Shown in pieces: positions 26,025 to 35,067 of a stretch of 64,000 nt of DNA. Source of the DNA: CAZCPB01 sp044223975 (GTDB lineage: Bacteria; Planctomycetota; Phycisphaerae; Phycisphaerales; UBA1924). The notes under the pieces are model-generated. The model ran no database searches and had not been told where the DNA came from. It saw nothing but the letters and a program-made list of their open reading frames with translations. The translations under genes were made by a program, and so were the position numbers. Position 1 is the first letter of the stretch. Each line of letters begins with the position of its first letter. Location of the stretch: assembly GCA_044223975.1 (NCBI GenBank), contig JBGALI010000001.1, positions 361,780-425,779 of the forward strand, in the 5' to 3' direction.

Positions 26025-28067
26025 TCAGCAGCCCGCGACGAAGAAGTTGACGAAGTTATCGAAGTCGTCGCCGTTGACGAAGCAGTTGTGGTCGAAGTCC
26101 GCGCCTTGGCTGCCGTCGACGAAAAGCTGCACGAACGAATCGAAGTCGTCGCCGTTGACGAACGTGTTGCCGTCGAAGTCCGCCGGGCAGTTGCTCAGCA
26201 GGACGAACTGGTTGCCGGCGATGTTGGCGAAATTGACCGCGCTGGGGGCGCCGAGGTTGGCCGTGCCCGAGGGGAGCCCGCCGATGACCTGGTTCGACAT
26301 GAACTTGTGATCGCCGCTGTTGATGAACCCGGCGAGTTTGATCGGGAAGCCCGAGTTCGGATCCCAGCCCAGTTCGTTCAGGTCGATCTCAATCTCAACG
26401 CCCGTGGCGACGTTTGACGCGTCGCAGGGGTCGCCGTCCGGGTAGGCGCCCACGCCCGCCACGTTGCTGTTGTCCAGCGACGCCTGGAGCAGGCCGGCGA
26501 GAGGGAACGGGTTGAGCGGGTCGGGAGCCGCGGGGCTGGCGGCGTAGCAGCGGTCGCCGCCGATGCGCGGAGGATAGTTCGAGTAGATGTGCGTCTCGCT
26601 GCCCGTCTGCGCGTCGATCCGTGTGCCGGAGAAGGTCACGTGCGGGGGAGTGTTGGGCTTCACGCCGCCGGCGTAGGAGCCGTAGTCGTACGGGAGGCCG
26701 CTGCCGTCGGCACGCTGCCCGTCAGGACGAAGGACGCAGGCGTCGATGTACATGTTGGTCGGGTTCACGCCGCCGGTGCCGACGGTGATGTAGTAGGCCG
26801 CGAAGAAATCGGCATCGAAGGTGAGGCCCTCGAGCTTGGTCGCTCCGAGCGAGTTGAAGTGCGCGTCCGGGTTGTTGATGGCGGAGTTGTCGGCCGGGTT
26901 GAGACCGATGGTGTTCTGACCGCCGACGCCGACGTCCAGGAACAGGTCGAGGCGGTTGTAGTTGGTCTGCAGGTTGCCGCCGATGAACAGGTACAGCCGG
27001 TTTGTGGTGTAATCGATCGTCGCGAAGACGTTGTCGATCTCCGAACCACCGGCCTCGTTCACATCGCCCGAGGCCGGGAGGCACGCGATCGGCACGCCCG
27101 CCGTGTTCGAGTTGTCCAACGCCACCTCGATGCCCTCGGGGTTGACGCCGCCGTCCGAAAGGTCAAGCACGCCGCCGTTGCCGGGCGTGTTGAATCCCAG
27201 GTAGCCGCCCGTCGCGGCGTTGAGGTCGGCGAAGTTCGGGAAATACGTGATCGGCGAGCCGCCGCTACCGAACGTCAGGTAGTAATCGGCCGTGAACCCC
27301 GCGTCAAACTTCAGGCCGTTGCCCGTGCCGTCGTCGGCCATTCGGGCCAGACCGTCATAATCCACACTGGGCATGCCCACGGGCAGCCGGTTGTACCCGT
27401 TCCCCGTTCCGGTATCGATAAAGAGCTCGAACTTCGTGAAGTCCGCGCTGAGGTTGCCGCCCACGAAGATGTACAGGGCGCCGTTGCGAATCACCGCGCT
27501 GATGTTGTCCAACTCGCTGCCGTTGGCGTCATCCACAACGCCCAGGCTGCTGTCGCCGAACGACGTGCGGCACGTCTGGTTCGCCAGGTTCGATCCGTAC
27601 AGAGAAACGTCGCGCGTCCCGTCGATCGTCGGGCTCGTGCCCGCCGTCGCGGGGACCGTCACGTACTGGTTGCCCGTCAGAGCGGCCGCCGAGAAATCGA
27701 TGTTGCGCGGCTCGCCGAGTCCGAGGCGCGTCGCCGGGATGCCGGTGAGCACCTGGTTCGACACGCTGTCGTGCTGGCCGCTGTTCAGGAATGCGCACAG
27801 CCGCACCGGCCCCGTCGGGCTGCCGATCGCCGTCAGGGGGATCTTGATCTCGATGCCCGTGGCCACGGCGCCGGGGTTACCCACCGCGCCGTTGTTGCAG
27901 GAGTTGTCCGCGAGGTTGTCGCCGAACTGCGTGGGCACGTTCTGCGCCCAGCGGATGAACGGGTACTCGCCGGGGGTGAGAACGCCGTCCGTCGTCGGGG
28001 GCGTGGCCACCGCGGAGCCCGCGATGGCAATGAGCGACGCGATGCCCAAACAATTACGTACCTTCAT
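26025..28067 (-). CDS. Secreted repeat protein with C-terminal Gly-Cys dockerin-like domain
   Basis: ATG 28067 has GGAGG six bases upstream and gives 680 residues. A signal peptide (CLGIASLIAIAGSAVATPP) precedes a symmetrical body. Module A (VATGIEIKI...CAFLNSGQHDSVSNQV) near residues 25-155 is echoed by A' near 540-620 (VATGVEIEI...AGFINSGDHKFMSNQV). Module B (GSELDNISAV...YIFVGGNLSADFTKFELFID) near 184 is echoed by B' near 342 (GSEIDNVFAT...YLFIGGNLQTNYNRLDLFLD). The end is a dockerin-like pair of Asp-rich loops (FVNGDDFDSF, FVNGDDFDNF) finishing in FVAGC. Gly-Cys-terminated dockerin-like tails are typical of planctomycete extracellular proteins and probably serve in sorting or anchoring. 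Enzymatic function not recognised. Confidence 0.85.
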   Translation of the reverse strand: MKVRNCLGIASLIAIAGSAVATPPTTDGVLTPGEYPFIRWAQNVPTQFGDNLADNSCNNGAVGNPGAVATGIEIKIPLTAIGSPTGPVRLCAFLNSGQHDSVSNQVLTGIPATRLGLGEPRNIDFSAAALTGNQYVTVPATAGTSPTIDGTRDVSLYGSNLANQTCRTSFGDSSLGVVDDANGSELDNISAVIRNGALYIFVGGNLSADFTKFELFIDTGTGNGYNRLPVGMPSVDYDGLARMADDGTGNGLKFDAGFTADYYLTFGSGGSPITYFPNFADLNAATGGYLGFNTPGNGGVLDLSDGGVNPEGIEVALDNSNTAGVPIACLPASGDVNEAGGSEIDNVFATIDYTTNRLYLFIGGNLQTNYNRLDLFLDVGVGGQNTIGLNPADNSAINNPDAHFNSLGATKLEGLTFDADFFAAYYITVGTGGVNPTNMYIDACVLRPDGQRADGSGLPYDYGSYAGGVKPNTPPHVTFSGTRIDAQTGSETHIYSNYPPRIGGDRCYAASPAAPDPLNPFPLAGLLQASLDNSNVAGVGAYPDGDPCDASNVATGVEIEIDLNELGWDPNSGFPIKLAGFINSGDHKFMSNQVIGGLPSGTANLGAPSAVNFANIAGNQFVLLSNCPADFDGNTFVNGDDFDSFVQLFVDGSQGADFDHNCFVNGDDFDNFVNFFVAGC

Positions 28068-28441
28068 GTTCGACCTCCATGACCGCATCTTCCGAGCCCG
28101 ACAGCCGGACGGGAAGAATTCAGGAAAACCGCTCGTGGCCCGGATTCCCCGCTGGAACCGGGAAGCACCCATTCTAGTGGACATTGAGCCCGCGGTTCGA
28201 GAGTAATTTGACCCATATGGCTCAGGTGGTCTCCCTAGTTTGCGCAGCACTCGGTTTCTGGGAGGTGGTCAATCCCGCCGCGAATGCACCCGCCCGCCGA
28301 TCGCACGCGAATCTGATCGACCACACTGTGACTTGACGGTGTTCACACCGCCCCAGTACGTTCCTAACGTCTGTACGGTCGATCGCTTTCCCAGCACGCC
28401 CGCGCGGCCGACTTCAAGCCCGCGCGAATACGGAAATAGGC
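28068..28441. other. Intergenic divergent promoter region, no gene seen
   Basis: These 374 bases separate the divergent secreted-repeat and pseudopilin genes. On the minus strand TAGAAT (28176-28171) is a candidate -10 box with a weak -35. On the plus strand TTGACG (28333-28338) and TACGTT (28357-28362), 18 bases apart, are a candidate promoter for the pseudopilin gene. No open frame of convincing character and no RNA fold was recognised. Confidence 0.4.
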
Positions 28442-29383
28442 ATGTCAAATCACCAGGGCCCGGAGCGCCGTGCGTTCACGCTTATCGAACTGCTCGTCGT
28501 TATCGCGGTGATCGCGATCCTCATTGCGATCCTCCTCCCGGCGCTCGGGAAAGCCCGCGCCGTCGCGAAGAACCTCAAGTGCCTGTCGAACTGCCGCCAG
28601 ATGGGCTTGGCTCTGTCGCTCTACGGGCAGGAGAACAAGAGCTGGTACCCCGTCATCCCCTTCACGGCCGCCGCCGCGACGGGCATGAAGTCCAACCCGC
28701 CGTACCTGACGGACCAATGGGTGCGCGGCGGGCTGGCGGGTCTCTTCAGCCTTAACCAGGTCGGAGACGGAAAGCCCCAGAACGGCTTCGTCGGCGACTC
28801 GACCGACGAAGACGACGCCAAGGAGCAGTACCCCAACGGCGAGCGCACTCCGCTGATGCGCCGCTACCTGGACGGCCGCGCCGCCCTGAACTGTCCCGCC
28901 GACAAGGTCGATTTCTTCTACGGCCTCCCGTACGACGTCTCCAAGAACAACTACGCCTCCGTCTCCGTCGATCCGACCGCCCGCAAGACACCGCGTCCTC
29001 CCCGCTCGGACAACGACATCATCAGCTACAACATCAGCTACATGTACATCGCTGGCCTCAAGACCGACGAGGCCACCGTTATCAGCCCCGCCCCGCTCTG
29101 GGGTGATGAAACCAACGGGAATGACGTCTCGACGAACTCGTTCTACGGCGCCGGAACCGACGCCGCCAGCCGCGCCCGGGACGGGATCACCCCCGGGTTC
29201 TACGGCAAGCTCGACAACCACGGGACCGACGGCGGCAACTGGGTCTTCAGCGACGGGCACGGCGCGTTCATCAACGGTGCAACGAACATCGAGCAGAAGT
29301 TCTTCAGCACCTCCAACATCAACGCCCAGTCGATCAACGTGATCGACAAGAACCGCAGCCGGCGCGTGCAGACCCTCGACTGA
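28442..29383 (+). CDS. Prepilin-type N-terminal cleavage/methylation domain protein (H-x-DG type)
   Basis: The 313-residue protein starts with the type IV prepilin/type II secretion pseudopilin signal RRAFTLIELLVVIAVIAILIAILLPAL in two parts: RRAFTLIE (cleavage and N-methylation site before F) and the hydrophobic helix after it. The mature domain contains CLSNCRQMGLALSLYGQENK and ends with an H-x10-DG motif (DNHGTDGGNWVFSDGHG), both typical of the large planctomycete pseudopilin family. These are processed by a prepilin peptidase and extruded or surface-exposed; individual roles are unknown. The next gene, a transporter permease, starts 77 bases later and need not be linked. Confidence 0.9.
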   Translation: MSNHQGPERRAFTLIELLVVIAVIAILIAILLPALGKARAVAKNLKCLSNCRQMGLALSLYGQENKSWYPVIPFTAAAATGMKSNPPYLTDQWVRGGLAGLFSLNQVGDGKPQNGFVGDSTDEDDAKEQYPNGERTPLMRRYLDGRAALNCPADKVDFFYGLPYDVSKNNYASVSVDPTARKTPRPPRSDNDIISYNISYMYIAGLKTDEATVISPAPLWGDETNGNDVSTNSFYGAGTDAASRARDGITPGFYGKLDNHGTDGGNWVFSDGHGAFINGATNIEQKFFSTSNINAQSINVIDKNRSRRVQTLD

Positions 29384-29460
29384 CGCGCCCCCGCCCTGTT
29401 CTCTCGTCGGTCGGCGCCCGATACACTCCCGCCCCGGTTGAACCCCCGTCCGGAGAGCTC

Positions 29461-30696
29461 GTGGAAGGGACTGGACAGACAGCCCGCGGAAGCGACGCCG
29501 GCGCAAGCCGCGGCAGCACCCCCGTGCTCCGCCGACTCCTCTTCGCGCAGGAGACCGGACTCCTGATCGTCATCGTGCTCTTCGCCGCGTGGCTCACGAT
29601 CAGCGGCGGCACCAAGCAGCGGATCGAGCAGCAGCCGCTCCCCGCCGACGCCGTTATCACGCAATCCGCCGACGGATTCTCCGTCACCCGGGACGGCACG
29701 CTCCTCCACGAGTACCGCGCGGCCGAGGGCTGGTCCATCCGAGACCTGCCCGACTCGAAGGCGGCGTTCCGGCGCGTGGAGGTCAACAAGTTCCTTGACC
29801 TCAACAACCTCGTCCTCCTCGCCAAGGACGCCAGCTTCTTCGCCATCATCGCCGTGGGCATGACGGGCATCATCGTGATGGGCGGGATCGACCTGTCTGT
29901 GGGTTCGATCTACGCCCTCTCGGCCATCGTCGGGGCACTCATGCTTCGCTCGATAAACGCCGGCGCGCCCCCCGGCAGCGGCGGTGCCGCGTGGTGGCTA
30001 GCCATCCCCGCCGGGCTGGGCGTGTGCTGCGCCGTCGGCGGACTGTGCGGCTTGGCCAACGGCGCCATGATCGTCGGCCTCCGGGTCCACCCCTTCATCA
30101 TCACGCTGGGCACCATGGCGGTCCTGCGCGGCGTGGTCTTCCTCGTGACCCGCGCCAACACCATCAGCGAGTTCCCCGAGTCCTTCACCGGCGGCTTCAT
30201 CAAGGCCACCATCGCCGGTGTCGAGCCGGTCCCGGTCTTTCTCATGGCCATTGTCGTGGCCCTCGGCGCCATCGTTCTCGGGCACACCGTCCTGGGTCGC
30301 CGCACGTACGCGATCGGCGGCAACGAAACCGCAGCGACCTACGCGGGCGTGCCCGTCGGCCGCGTCAAGCTTGTGGTGTACACCCTTTCGGGCGTCCTCG
30401 CGGGCCTCTCCTCGGCCGTCTACCTCGGCTACTACGGCGCCGCCTCCCCGGACGCCGGGCAGGGCTACGAGCTCCCCGTGATCGCGGCCACCGTCATCGG
30501 CGGTGCCTCCCTCTCGGGCGGGCGAGGTTCGGCCCTGGGCGCCCTCCTGGGCGCCATCCTCATCCAGCTCATCTCCAACGCCATGATCATCCTCGAGATC
30601 GACACCAGCTACACGCAGGTCGTCATGGGCGCGGCAATCATCGTCGCGGTCGTCCTCGACCAGGCAAAGGCCCGGCTCGTGCACCGCCGGGGCTGA
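29461..30696 (+). CDS. Sugar-type ABC transporter permease (RbsC family) with large periplasmic insertion
   Basis: The GTG start has GGAGAG a few bases upstream. The 411-residue product has the RbsC/BPD_transp_2 core: FAIIAVGMTGIIVMGGIDLSVGS, VHPFIITLGTMAVLRG, RRTYAIGGNETAATYAGV, and VIGGASLSGGRGS. About 80 mostly polar residues (TKQRIEQQPLPADAVITQSA through FLDLNNL) are inserted between the first helix and the rest, which is longer than in E. coli RbsC. It forms the membrane channel of the importer encoded by this gene and the next two. Order is permease, binding protein, ATPase. Confidence 0.92.
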   Translation: MEGTGQTARGSDAGASRGSTPVLRRLLFAQETGLLIVIVLFAAWLTISGGTKQRIEQQPLPADAVITQSADGFSVTRDGTLLHEYRAAEGWSIRDLPDSKAAFRRVEVNKFLDLNNLVLLAKDASFFAIIAVGMTGIIVMGGIDLSVGSIYALSAIVGALMLRSINAGAPPGSGGAAWWLAIPAGLGVCCAVGGLCGLANGAMIVGLRVHPFIITLGTMAVLRGVVFLVTRANTISEFPESFTGGFIKATIAGVEPVPVFLMAIVVALGAIVLGHTVLGRRTYAIGGNETAATYAGVPVGRVKLVVYTLSGVLAGLSSAVYLGYYGAASPDAGQGYELPVIAATVIGGASLSGGRGSALGALLGAILIQLISNAMIILEIDTSYTQVVMGAAIIVAVVLDQAKARLVHRRG

Positions 30697-30787
30697 ATCA
30701 CGGGCCCGATCGGGAACGCGTGCACGCTCGCCGCGTCTGTCGTACCATCCCAAGCACTCGCATCCATCCCATCGGGAGAACCAACGA

Positions 30788-31825
30788 ATGAAGACTCGTC
30801 GCACGCTCCGGGCCTGTTCGGCCCTTCTCACCCTCGGCCTCACCTGGCTCGCCTCCGCCGGCCCACTCGGCCCGGACGCCCCCCGCGCCGCCGACAAGAC
30901 GATCATCATCGGCGTCATCGCCAAGAGCCAGAGCAACCCCGTATTCCAGGCCGCCCGCACCGGCGCCGAGGACGCCGCTCGCGACCTCTCAAAGCAGCTT
31001 GGCATCGACGTCAAAGTCAACTGGCAGACGCCGGTCAACGAGGACGCCCAGCAGCAGGCCAAGTACATCGAGCAGCTCGTGAGCCAGGGCGTCGACGGCA
31101 TCTCGATCAGCTGCACCGACGGCAACGTCCTGAAGGGCCCCATCGACGCCGCGGTCGCCAAGGGCGTCGTGGTCATGACCTTCGACTCCGACTCGCCCCA
31201 GAGCAAGCGGATGGCCTACTACGGCATCGACGACGTCGAGGCTGGCCGCGCCGTCATGCGTGAGCTTGCCAAGGCCATGAGCGGCAAGGGCGGCCCGATC
31301 GCCATCCTCGCCGGCAACCAGACCGCCCCGAACCTCCAGGCGCGCGTCAAGGGCGTCAAGGAAGAGATCGAGAAGCTTAAGGACAAGGGCTTCACCCTCA
31401 AGCAGGTCTACTACCACAAGGAAACGCCCGCCGACGCCGCCGCGATGGTGCAGCAGGTTCAGAACGCCAACCCCGAGATCGCCGGCTGGGCGATGGTGGG
31501 GGGCTGGCCGCTCTTCACCGAGAACGCCCTCAACGGCGTCTACGACAAGGCCAAGGTCGTCAGCGTCGATCACCTTCAGACCGAGCTGGGCTACGTGCGC
31601 TCCGGACAGGTCCAGGCGCTCATCGGCCAGGACTGTTACGGCTGGGGCTACGAGACCGTGAAGATGCTCGTCGACAAGATCAACTCGGGCAAGAACCCCC
31701 CCAAGGTCATCAACACCTTCGAGCTCGCCATCGTCACCAAGGACAACGTCGACAAGTACGACGGCCTCTGGAACAAGTGGCTCGGCAAGAAGGAAGCCGA
31801 CAAGAAGGAGCCGGGCAAGAAGTGA
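30788..31825 (+). CDS. Sugar-type ABC transporter substrate-binding protein (RbsB family)
   Basis: The 345-residue product has a signal peptide (MKTRRTLRACSALLTLGLTWLASAG, in part) and a two-lobed periplasmic-binding fold of the Peripla_BP_4 type: IIIGVIAKSQSNPVFQAARTG, LVSQGVDGISISCTDG, VVVMTFDSDSP, YYGIDDVEAGR, and GYVRSGQVQALIGQDCYGWG. The tail is Lys-rich. GGGAGAA precedes the ATG. It should deliver a sugar or related polyol to the permease encoded 92 bases upstream; the ligand cannot be named from sequence. Confidence 0.93.
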   Translation: MKTRRTLRACSALLTLGLTWLASAGPLGPDAPRAADKTIIIGVIAKSQSNPVFQAARTGAEDAARDLSKQLGIDVKVNWQTPVNEDAQQQAKYIEQLVSQGVDGISISCTDGNVLKGPIDAAVAKGVVVMTFDSDSPQSKRMAYYGIDDVEAGRAVMRELAKAMSGKGGPIAILAGNQTAPNLQARVKGVKEEIEKLKDKGFTLKQVYYHKETPADAAAMVQQVQNANPEIAGWAMVGGWPLFTENALNGVYDKAKVVSVDHLQTELGYVRSGQVQALIGQDCYGWGYETVKMLVDKINSGKNPPKVINTFELAIVTKDNVDKYDGLWNKWLGKKEADKKEPGKK

Positions 31826-31975
31826 TCCGCGGCAGTGGGGGGTGATCCGGCGAGTTGGTGCGCGGCAGTTTCGCTGGCAGGAGTTCGATCAAGCCGCTCC
31901 TGACTTCCCCTCGTCACCTCCATACCTGTTCATCTCCCCATCGCCCCTCGCGCACCGCGCTACCGCACCGAACCG

Positions 31976-33583
31976 ATGCCCGACGACACCCAGAACCTCC
32001 TCGCCGCCACCAACATCTCCAAGCGCTTCGGGATCACCCAGGCGCTCGACGATGTCTCCGTCGCGTTCCGCGCCGGTGAAGTCCACGCCCTCATGGGCGA
32101 GAACGGCGCGGGGAAAAGCACGCTCGGCAAGGTCATCGCCGGCCTCCACAGGCAGGACGCCGGCGTCGTCATCATCGGCGGCGCGGCTCTCAAGCCCGGG
32201 TCGATCGACGACGCCTTTGCGGCCGGCATCCGCATCGTCCACCAGGAACTCGCCCAGTGCCCCAACCTCACGGTCGCTGAGAACCTCTGCCTTCACGACA
32301 TCCCGACCCGTGCCGGGTTCGTCGACCGCCGCGCCATGGCCGCGCGGTCCGCACGCTTGGTCCACAGGCTCGACCCCGGTATCGACGTCGAAGCACCCTT
32401 GGGATCGCTCGCTCCCGGTCGCCGGCAGATCTGCCAGATCGCGGCAAGCCTCGACGACCGCGCCGGCGCCGGCGGTCACCGCGCCCGCGTCATTGTTCTC
32501 GACGAGCCCACCAGCTCACTCTCGGTGGCGGAGGCCGACCGACTCCTTGAAATCACCCGCCAGCTCGCACGCGAAGGCCTGACGATCATCTACGTCAGCC
32601 ACCGCATCGGCGAGATCTTCCAGGTCTGCGACCGCGTCACCGTCCTTCGCGACGGCAAGTTCGTCGCGACGTCGAACATCAAGGAGATCGACGAGCCGTC
32701 TCTGGTCGAGCAGATGATCGGGCGGCGACTCCAGACCCCCGCGGGGCGTGCGGTGAAGCCCGGTCACGGCGACGCTGCTGAGACTGCCGCGCTCAAGCTC
32801 ATGATCGGCGGCGAACACCACGCCCAGGCGGGAGGGGCCCCGCTCCTCGAAGCCCGGGCAATCTCTTCCCCGGGCAAGCTCCGCGACGTCTCGCTCAAGG
32901 TCCGCCCCGGCGAGATCGTCGGCATCGGGGGCCTCGTCGGCGCCGGTCGCTCCGAGCTCCTCGACGCCCTCTTTGGCCTCGACAAGAAAGCGACCGGTGC
33001 GGTTCTCGTCGAGAACCGTCCGATTGACCACGCCTCGGCCCGTGCCGCCATCGCGGCCGGAGTCGGCTACGTCCCCGAGGACCGCCGCCTTCAGGGACTC
33101 TTCTTCCAGCTCGGCATCGACGAGAACATCCTCGTCCCCTTCATGTCCCGCATTGCCGCGGCACTGGGAATCCGCCGCCGCACCCTCGAAAAGTCCCTCG
33201 TCACCGAGAAGGTCAGGGAGTTCCAGGTGAAGGCCGCGTCCCTCGCATCGCTCCCCGGTGAGCTCTCCGGCGGCAACCAGCAGAAGCTCCTCATCGCCCG
33301 CTGGATGGGCAAGGCCACCAAGGTGCTGCTCCTCGACGAGCCCACCCGCGGCATCGACGTCGGCACCAAGAGCGAGGTCTACAAACTCGTGCGACACGCC
33401 GCCGAGCAAGGCGCCGCGGTGTTGCTGGTCTCGAGCGAGATGCCCGAGCTCCTGGCCCTCTCCGACCGCATCCTCGTCATGTGCGGCGGCCGCATCACCG
33501 GCGAACTCTCGGGCGACCAGATGACGCAGGCGAACATTCTGCGGCTGGCGACGGTGGATCACGCGGTGGCAAAGTCGGCGTGA
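31976..33583 (+). CDS. Sugar-type ABC transporter ATP-binding protein (RbsA family, tandem ATPase)
   Basis: The 535-residue protein has two fused nucleotide-binding domains. Domain 1 has Walker A GENGAGKST, signature LAPGRRQICQIAA and Walker B VIVLDEPTSSLS. Domain 2 has the degenerate P-loop usual for this family (GLVGAGRSELL), signature LSGGNQQKLLIARWM and LLLDEPTRGIDVG. A short Gly/Ala/Asp-rich insertion (DDRAGAGGHRAR) lies between the domain 1 signature and Walker B. It powers the importer. It follows the binding-protein gene by 150 bases. No sugar kinase or LacI-type regulator lies nearby. Confidence 0.93.
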   Translation: MPDDTQNLLAATNISKRFGITQALDDVSVAFRAGEVHALMGENGAGKSTLGKVIAGLHRQDAGVVIIGGAALKPGSIDDAFAAGIRIVHQELAQCPNLTVAENLCLHDIPTRAGFVDRRAMAARSARLVHRLDPGIDVEAPLGSLAPGRRQICQIAASLDDRAGAGGHRARVIVLDEPTSSLSVAEADRLLEITRQLAREGLTIIYVSHRIGEIFQVCDRVTVLRDGKFVATSNIKEIDEPSLVEQMIGRRLQTPAGRAVKPGHGDAAETAALKLMIGGEHHAQAGGAPLLEARAISSPGKLRDVSLKVRPGEIVGIGGLVGAGRSELLDALFGLDKKATGAVLVENRPIDHASARAAIAAGVGYVPEDRRLQGLFFQLGIDENILVPFMSRIAAALGIRRRTLEKSLVTEKVREFQVKAASLASLPGELSGGNQQKLLIARWMGKATKVLLLDEPTRGIDVGTKSEVYKLVRHAAEQGAAVLLVSSEMPELLALSDRILVMCGGRITGELSGDQMTQANILRLATVDHAVAKSA

Positions 33584-33674
33584 CCCGGCACCCGCCTGCG
33601 CCGATCCAAAACTCAATCAAATCGCGGCCGCCGGGGGCTCGCTCGGAGGGCGGACGAACCCGCGATCTCGCGGC

Positions 33675-34253
33675 TCAGCGTGGAAACACCCCCCGCGTCG
33701 GCCTCGAATTCCTGAGCGCCTCGATCAGTTTCACTGACTCGGCCTCGAACATCACGTCCGTCCTGTGATTCAGCCGCAGGAACGACTCCTGCTCCACATG
33801 GTCGAGGAACGCCATCAGCGAGTCGTAGAAGCCGGCCGTGTTCAGCAGCCCCACCGGCTTGGAGTGAATTCCCAGCTGCGCCCACGCCAGGATCTCAAAC
33901 AACTCGTCGAGCGTCCCCAGCCCGCCCGGCAGCGCGATGAACGCATCGGCCAGATCCGCCATCCGTGCCTTGCGTTCGTGCATCGACTCGGCGACCACCA
34001 GCTCGGTGATCTCCGTGTGCCCGAGCTCCTTGTCCTTGAGCAGGCGCGTGATCACCCCGATCACCTCGCCCCCGGCTTCGAGCGCCCCGTCCGCCACGCA
34101 CCCCATGAGCCCGACGCGCCCGCCGCCGTACACCAGCCCGATCCCGTTCGTCGCCAGCGCACGTCCCAGTCCCCGGGCTGCCGCGGCGTACGCGTCCCCG
34201 CGCCCGGCGCTGGCCCCGCAGAACACGCACACCCGCTTGATCGATCTCGTCAT
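33675..34253 (-). CDS. LOG family nucleotide 5'-monophosphate phosphoribohydrolase
   Basis: The 192-residue product from ATG 34253 is a complete TIGR00730/LOG protein: VCVFCGASAGRGDAYAAAA, LVYGGGRVGLMG, the R-x2-D region (ERKARMADLADAFIALPGG) and the PGG-x-GT-x2-E motif (PGGLGTLDELFE). LOG enzymes release the base from nucleoside 5'-monophosphates such as N6-modified AMP; many bacterial members were formerly called lysine decarboxylases. It follows a methyltransferase gene by 64 bases on the same strand and converges with the ABC ATPase gene. Confidence 0.9.
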   Translation of the reverse strand: MTRSIKRVCVFCGASAGRGDAYAAAARGLGRALATNGIGLVYGGGRVGLMGCVADGALEAGGEVIGVITRLLKDKELGHTEITELVVAESMHERKARMADLADAFIALPGGLGTLDELFEILAWAQLGIHSKPVGLLNTAGFYDSLMAFLDHVEQESFLRLNHRTDVMFEAESVKLIEALRNSRPTRGVFPR

Positions 34254-34317
34254 GGTCTCTCTGAGTCCTTCGTCACGTTCCGCAAGCAGGCCGCCCCGCG
34301 CCCCGTCTTCGCGAACT

Positions 34318-35022
34318 TCACACTGCACGCTTGCGGATGAGCACGTTCAGCCACCCCGGCAGCAGCTTGACCTCGACCGACGCTGCTTCGTTCAGCTCTT
34401 CGGTCAGGTCGACCCGGCGCGTGGGGTTCCACGCGATGAAGTGCACCGTGCCGTTGACCTCGGCTCCGTCGAAGTTCCACCGGTGCATTCCCGCGTAGCG
34501 GTGAAACTCGCCCTCGTTGCGCTTGTGGCCCAGGAACACCGCCCCTCCCGGGCGCGCCACGGCGAGCATCTCGCGCACGGCCAAAGGCGCGTCGGCCGTG
34601 TGATCGATCGCGTTGCGCCCGTGCACCAGATCGAAGCGGTCGCGCCCGAACTGCTCCACAAGCTTGGTCGCGTCCCCGTGCACCGTGCGCACCAGCGGCG
34701 TGACACCATGCTCGGCCAGCAGCCGGTCGTACCCCGCCGCCAGCGCATCCACCGCGGTGATCCGCACCGTGCGCCCCGGCCAGACCTTTCCCATCCACGT
34801 CAGCGGTCCGGCCCCGACGTCGAGAATGTTCGCCACGCCCCCTTCGGGAGTGCCCAGGGCCGCGAAGAAATCCCAGTGCAGCGGCAGGTTCGGATCCTGG
34901 CGCGACGCGTACTCCTCCGGCCACCTCCCGCCCTTGGTCGCGAACCAGTCGCGCCAGAACGAAAGCTCGTCGTCATCGCACGTGTGAACCGGGGCGGCAG
35001 AACTGGCGGGGACGGTGGTCAT
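34318..35022 (-). CDS. Class I SAM-dependent methyltransferase
   Basis: The 234-residue product shows the Rossmann methyltransferase motifs: motif I NILDVGAGPLTWMGKVWPG, motif II ITAVDALA, an acidic turn in VHGDATKLVEQFG, and DLVHGRNAIDHTADAPLAVREMLAVARPGGAVFLG. Substrate unknown. It lies between the LOG gene and the GH31 gene, 45 bases after the GH31 stop, all on the minus strand. Confidence 0.85.
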   Translation of the reverse strand: MTTVPASSAAPVHTCDDDELSFWRDWFATKGGRWPEEYASRQDPNLPLHWDFFAALGTPEGGVANILDVGAGPLTWMGKVWPGRTVRITAVDALAAGYDRLLAEHGVTPLVRTVHGDATKLVEQFGRDRFDLVHGRNAIDHTADAPLAVREMLAVARPGGAVFLGHKRNEGEFHRYAGMHRWNFDGAEVNGTVHFIAWNPTRRVDLTEELNEAASVEVKLLPGWLNVLIRKRAV

Positions 35023-35067
35023 GTGGGTCTCGCGAGTGTTCGGGTGCGTGGAGAGTGTCCGATGCAG

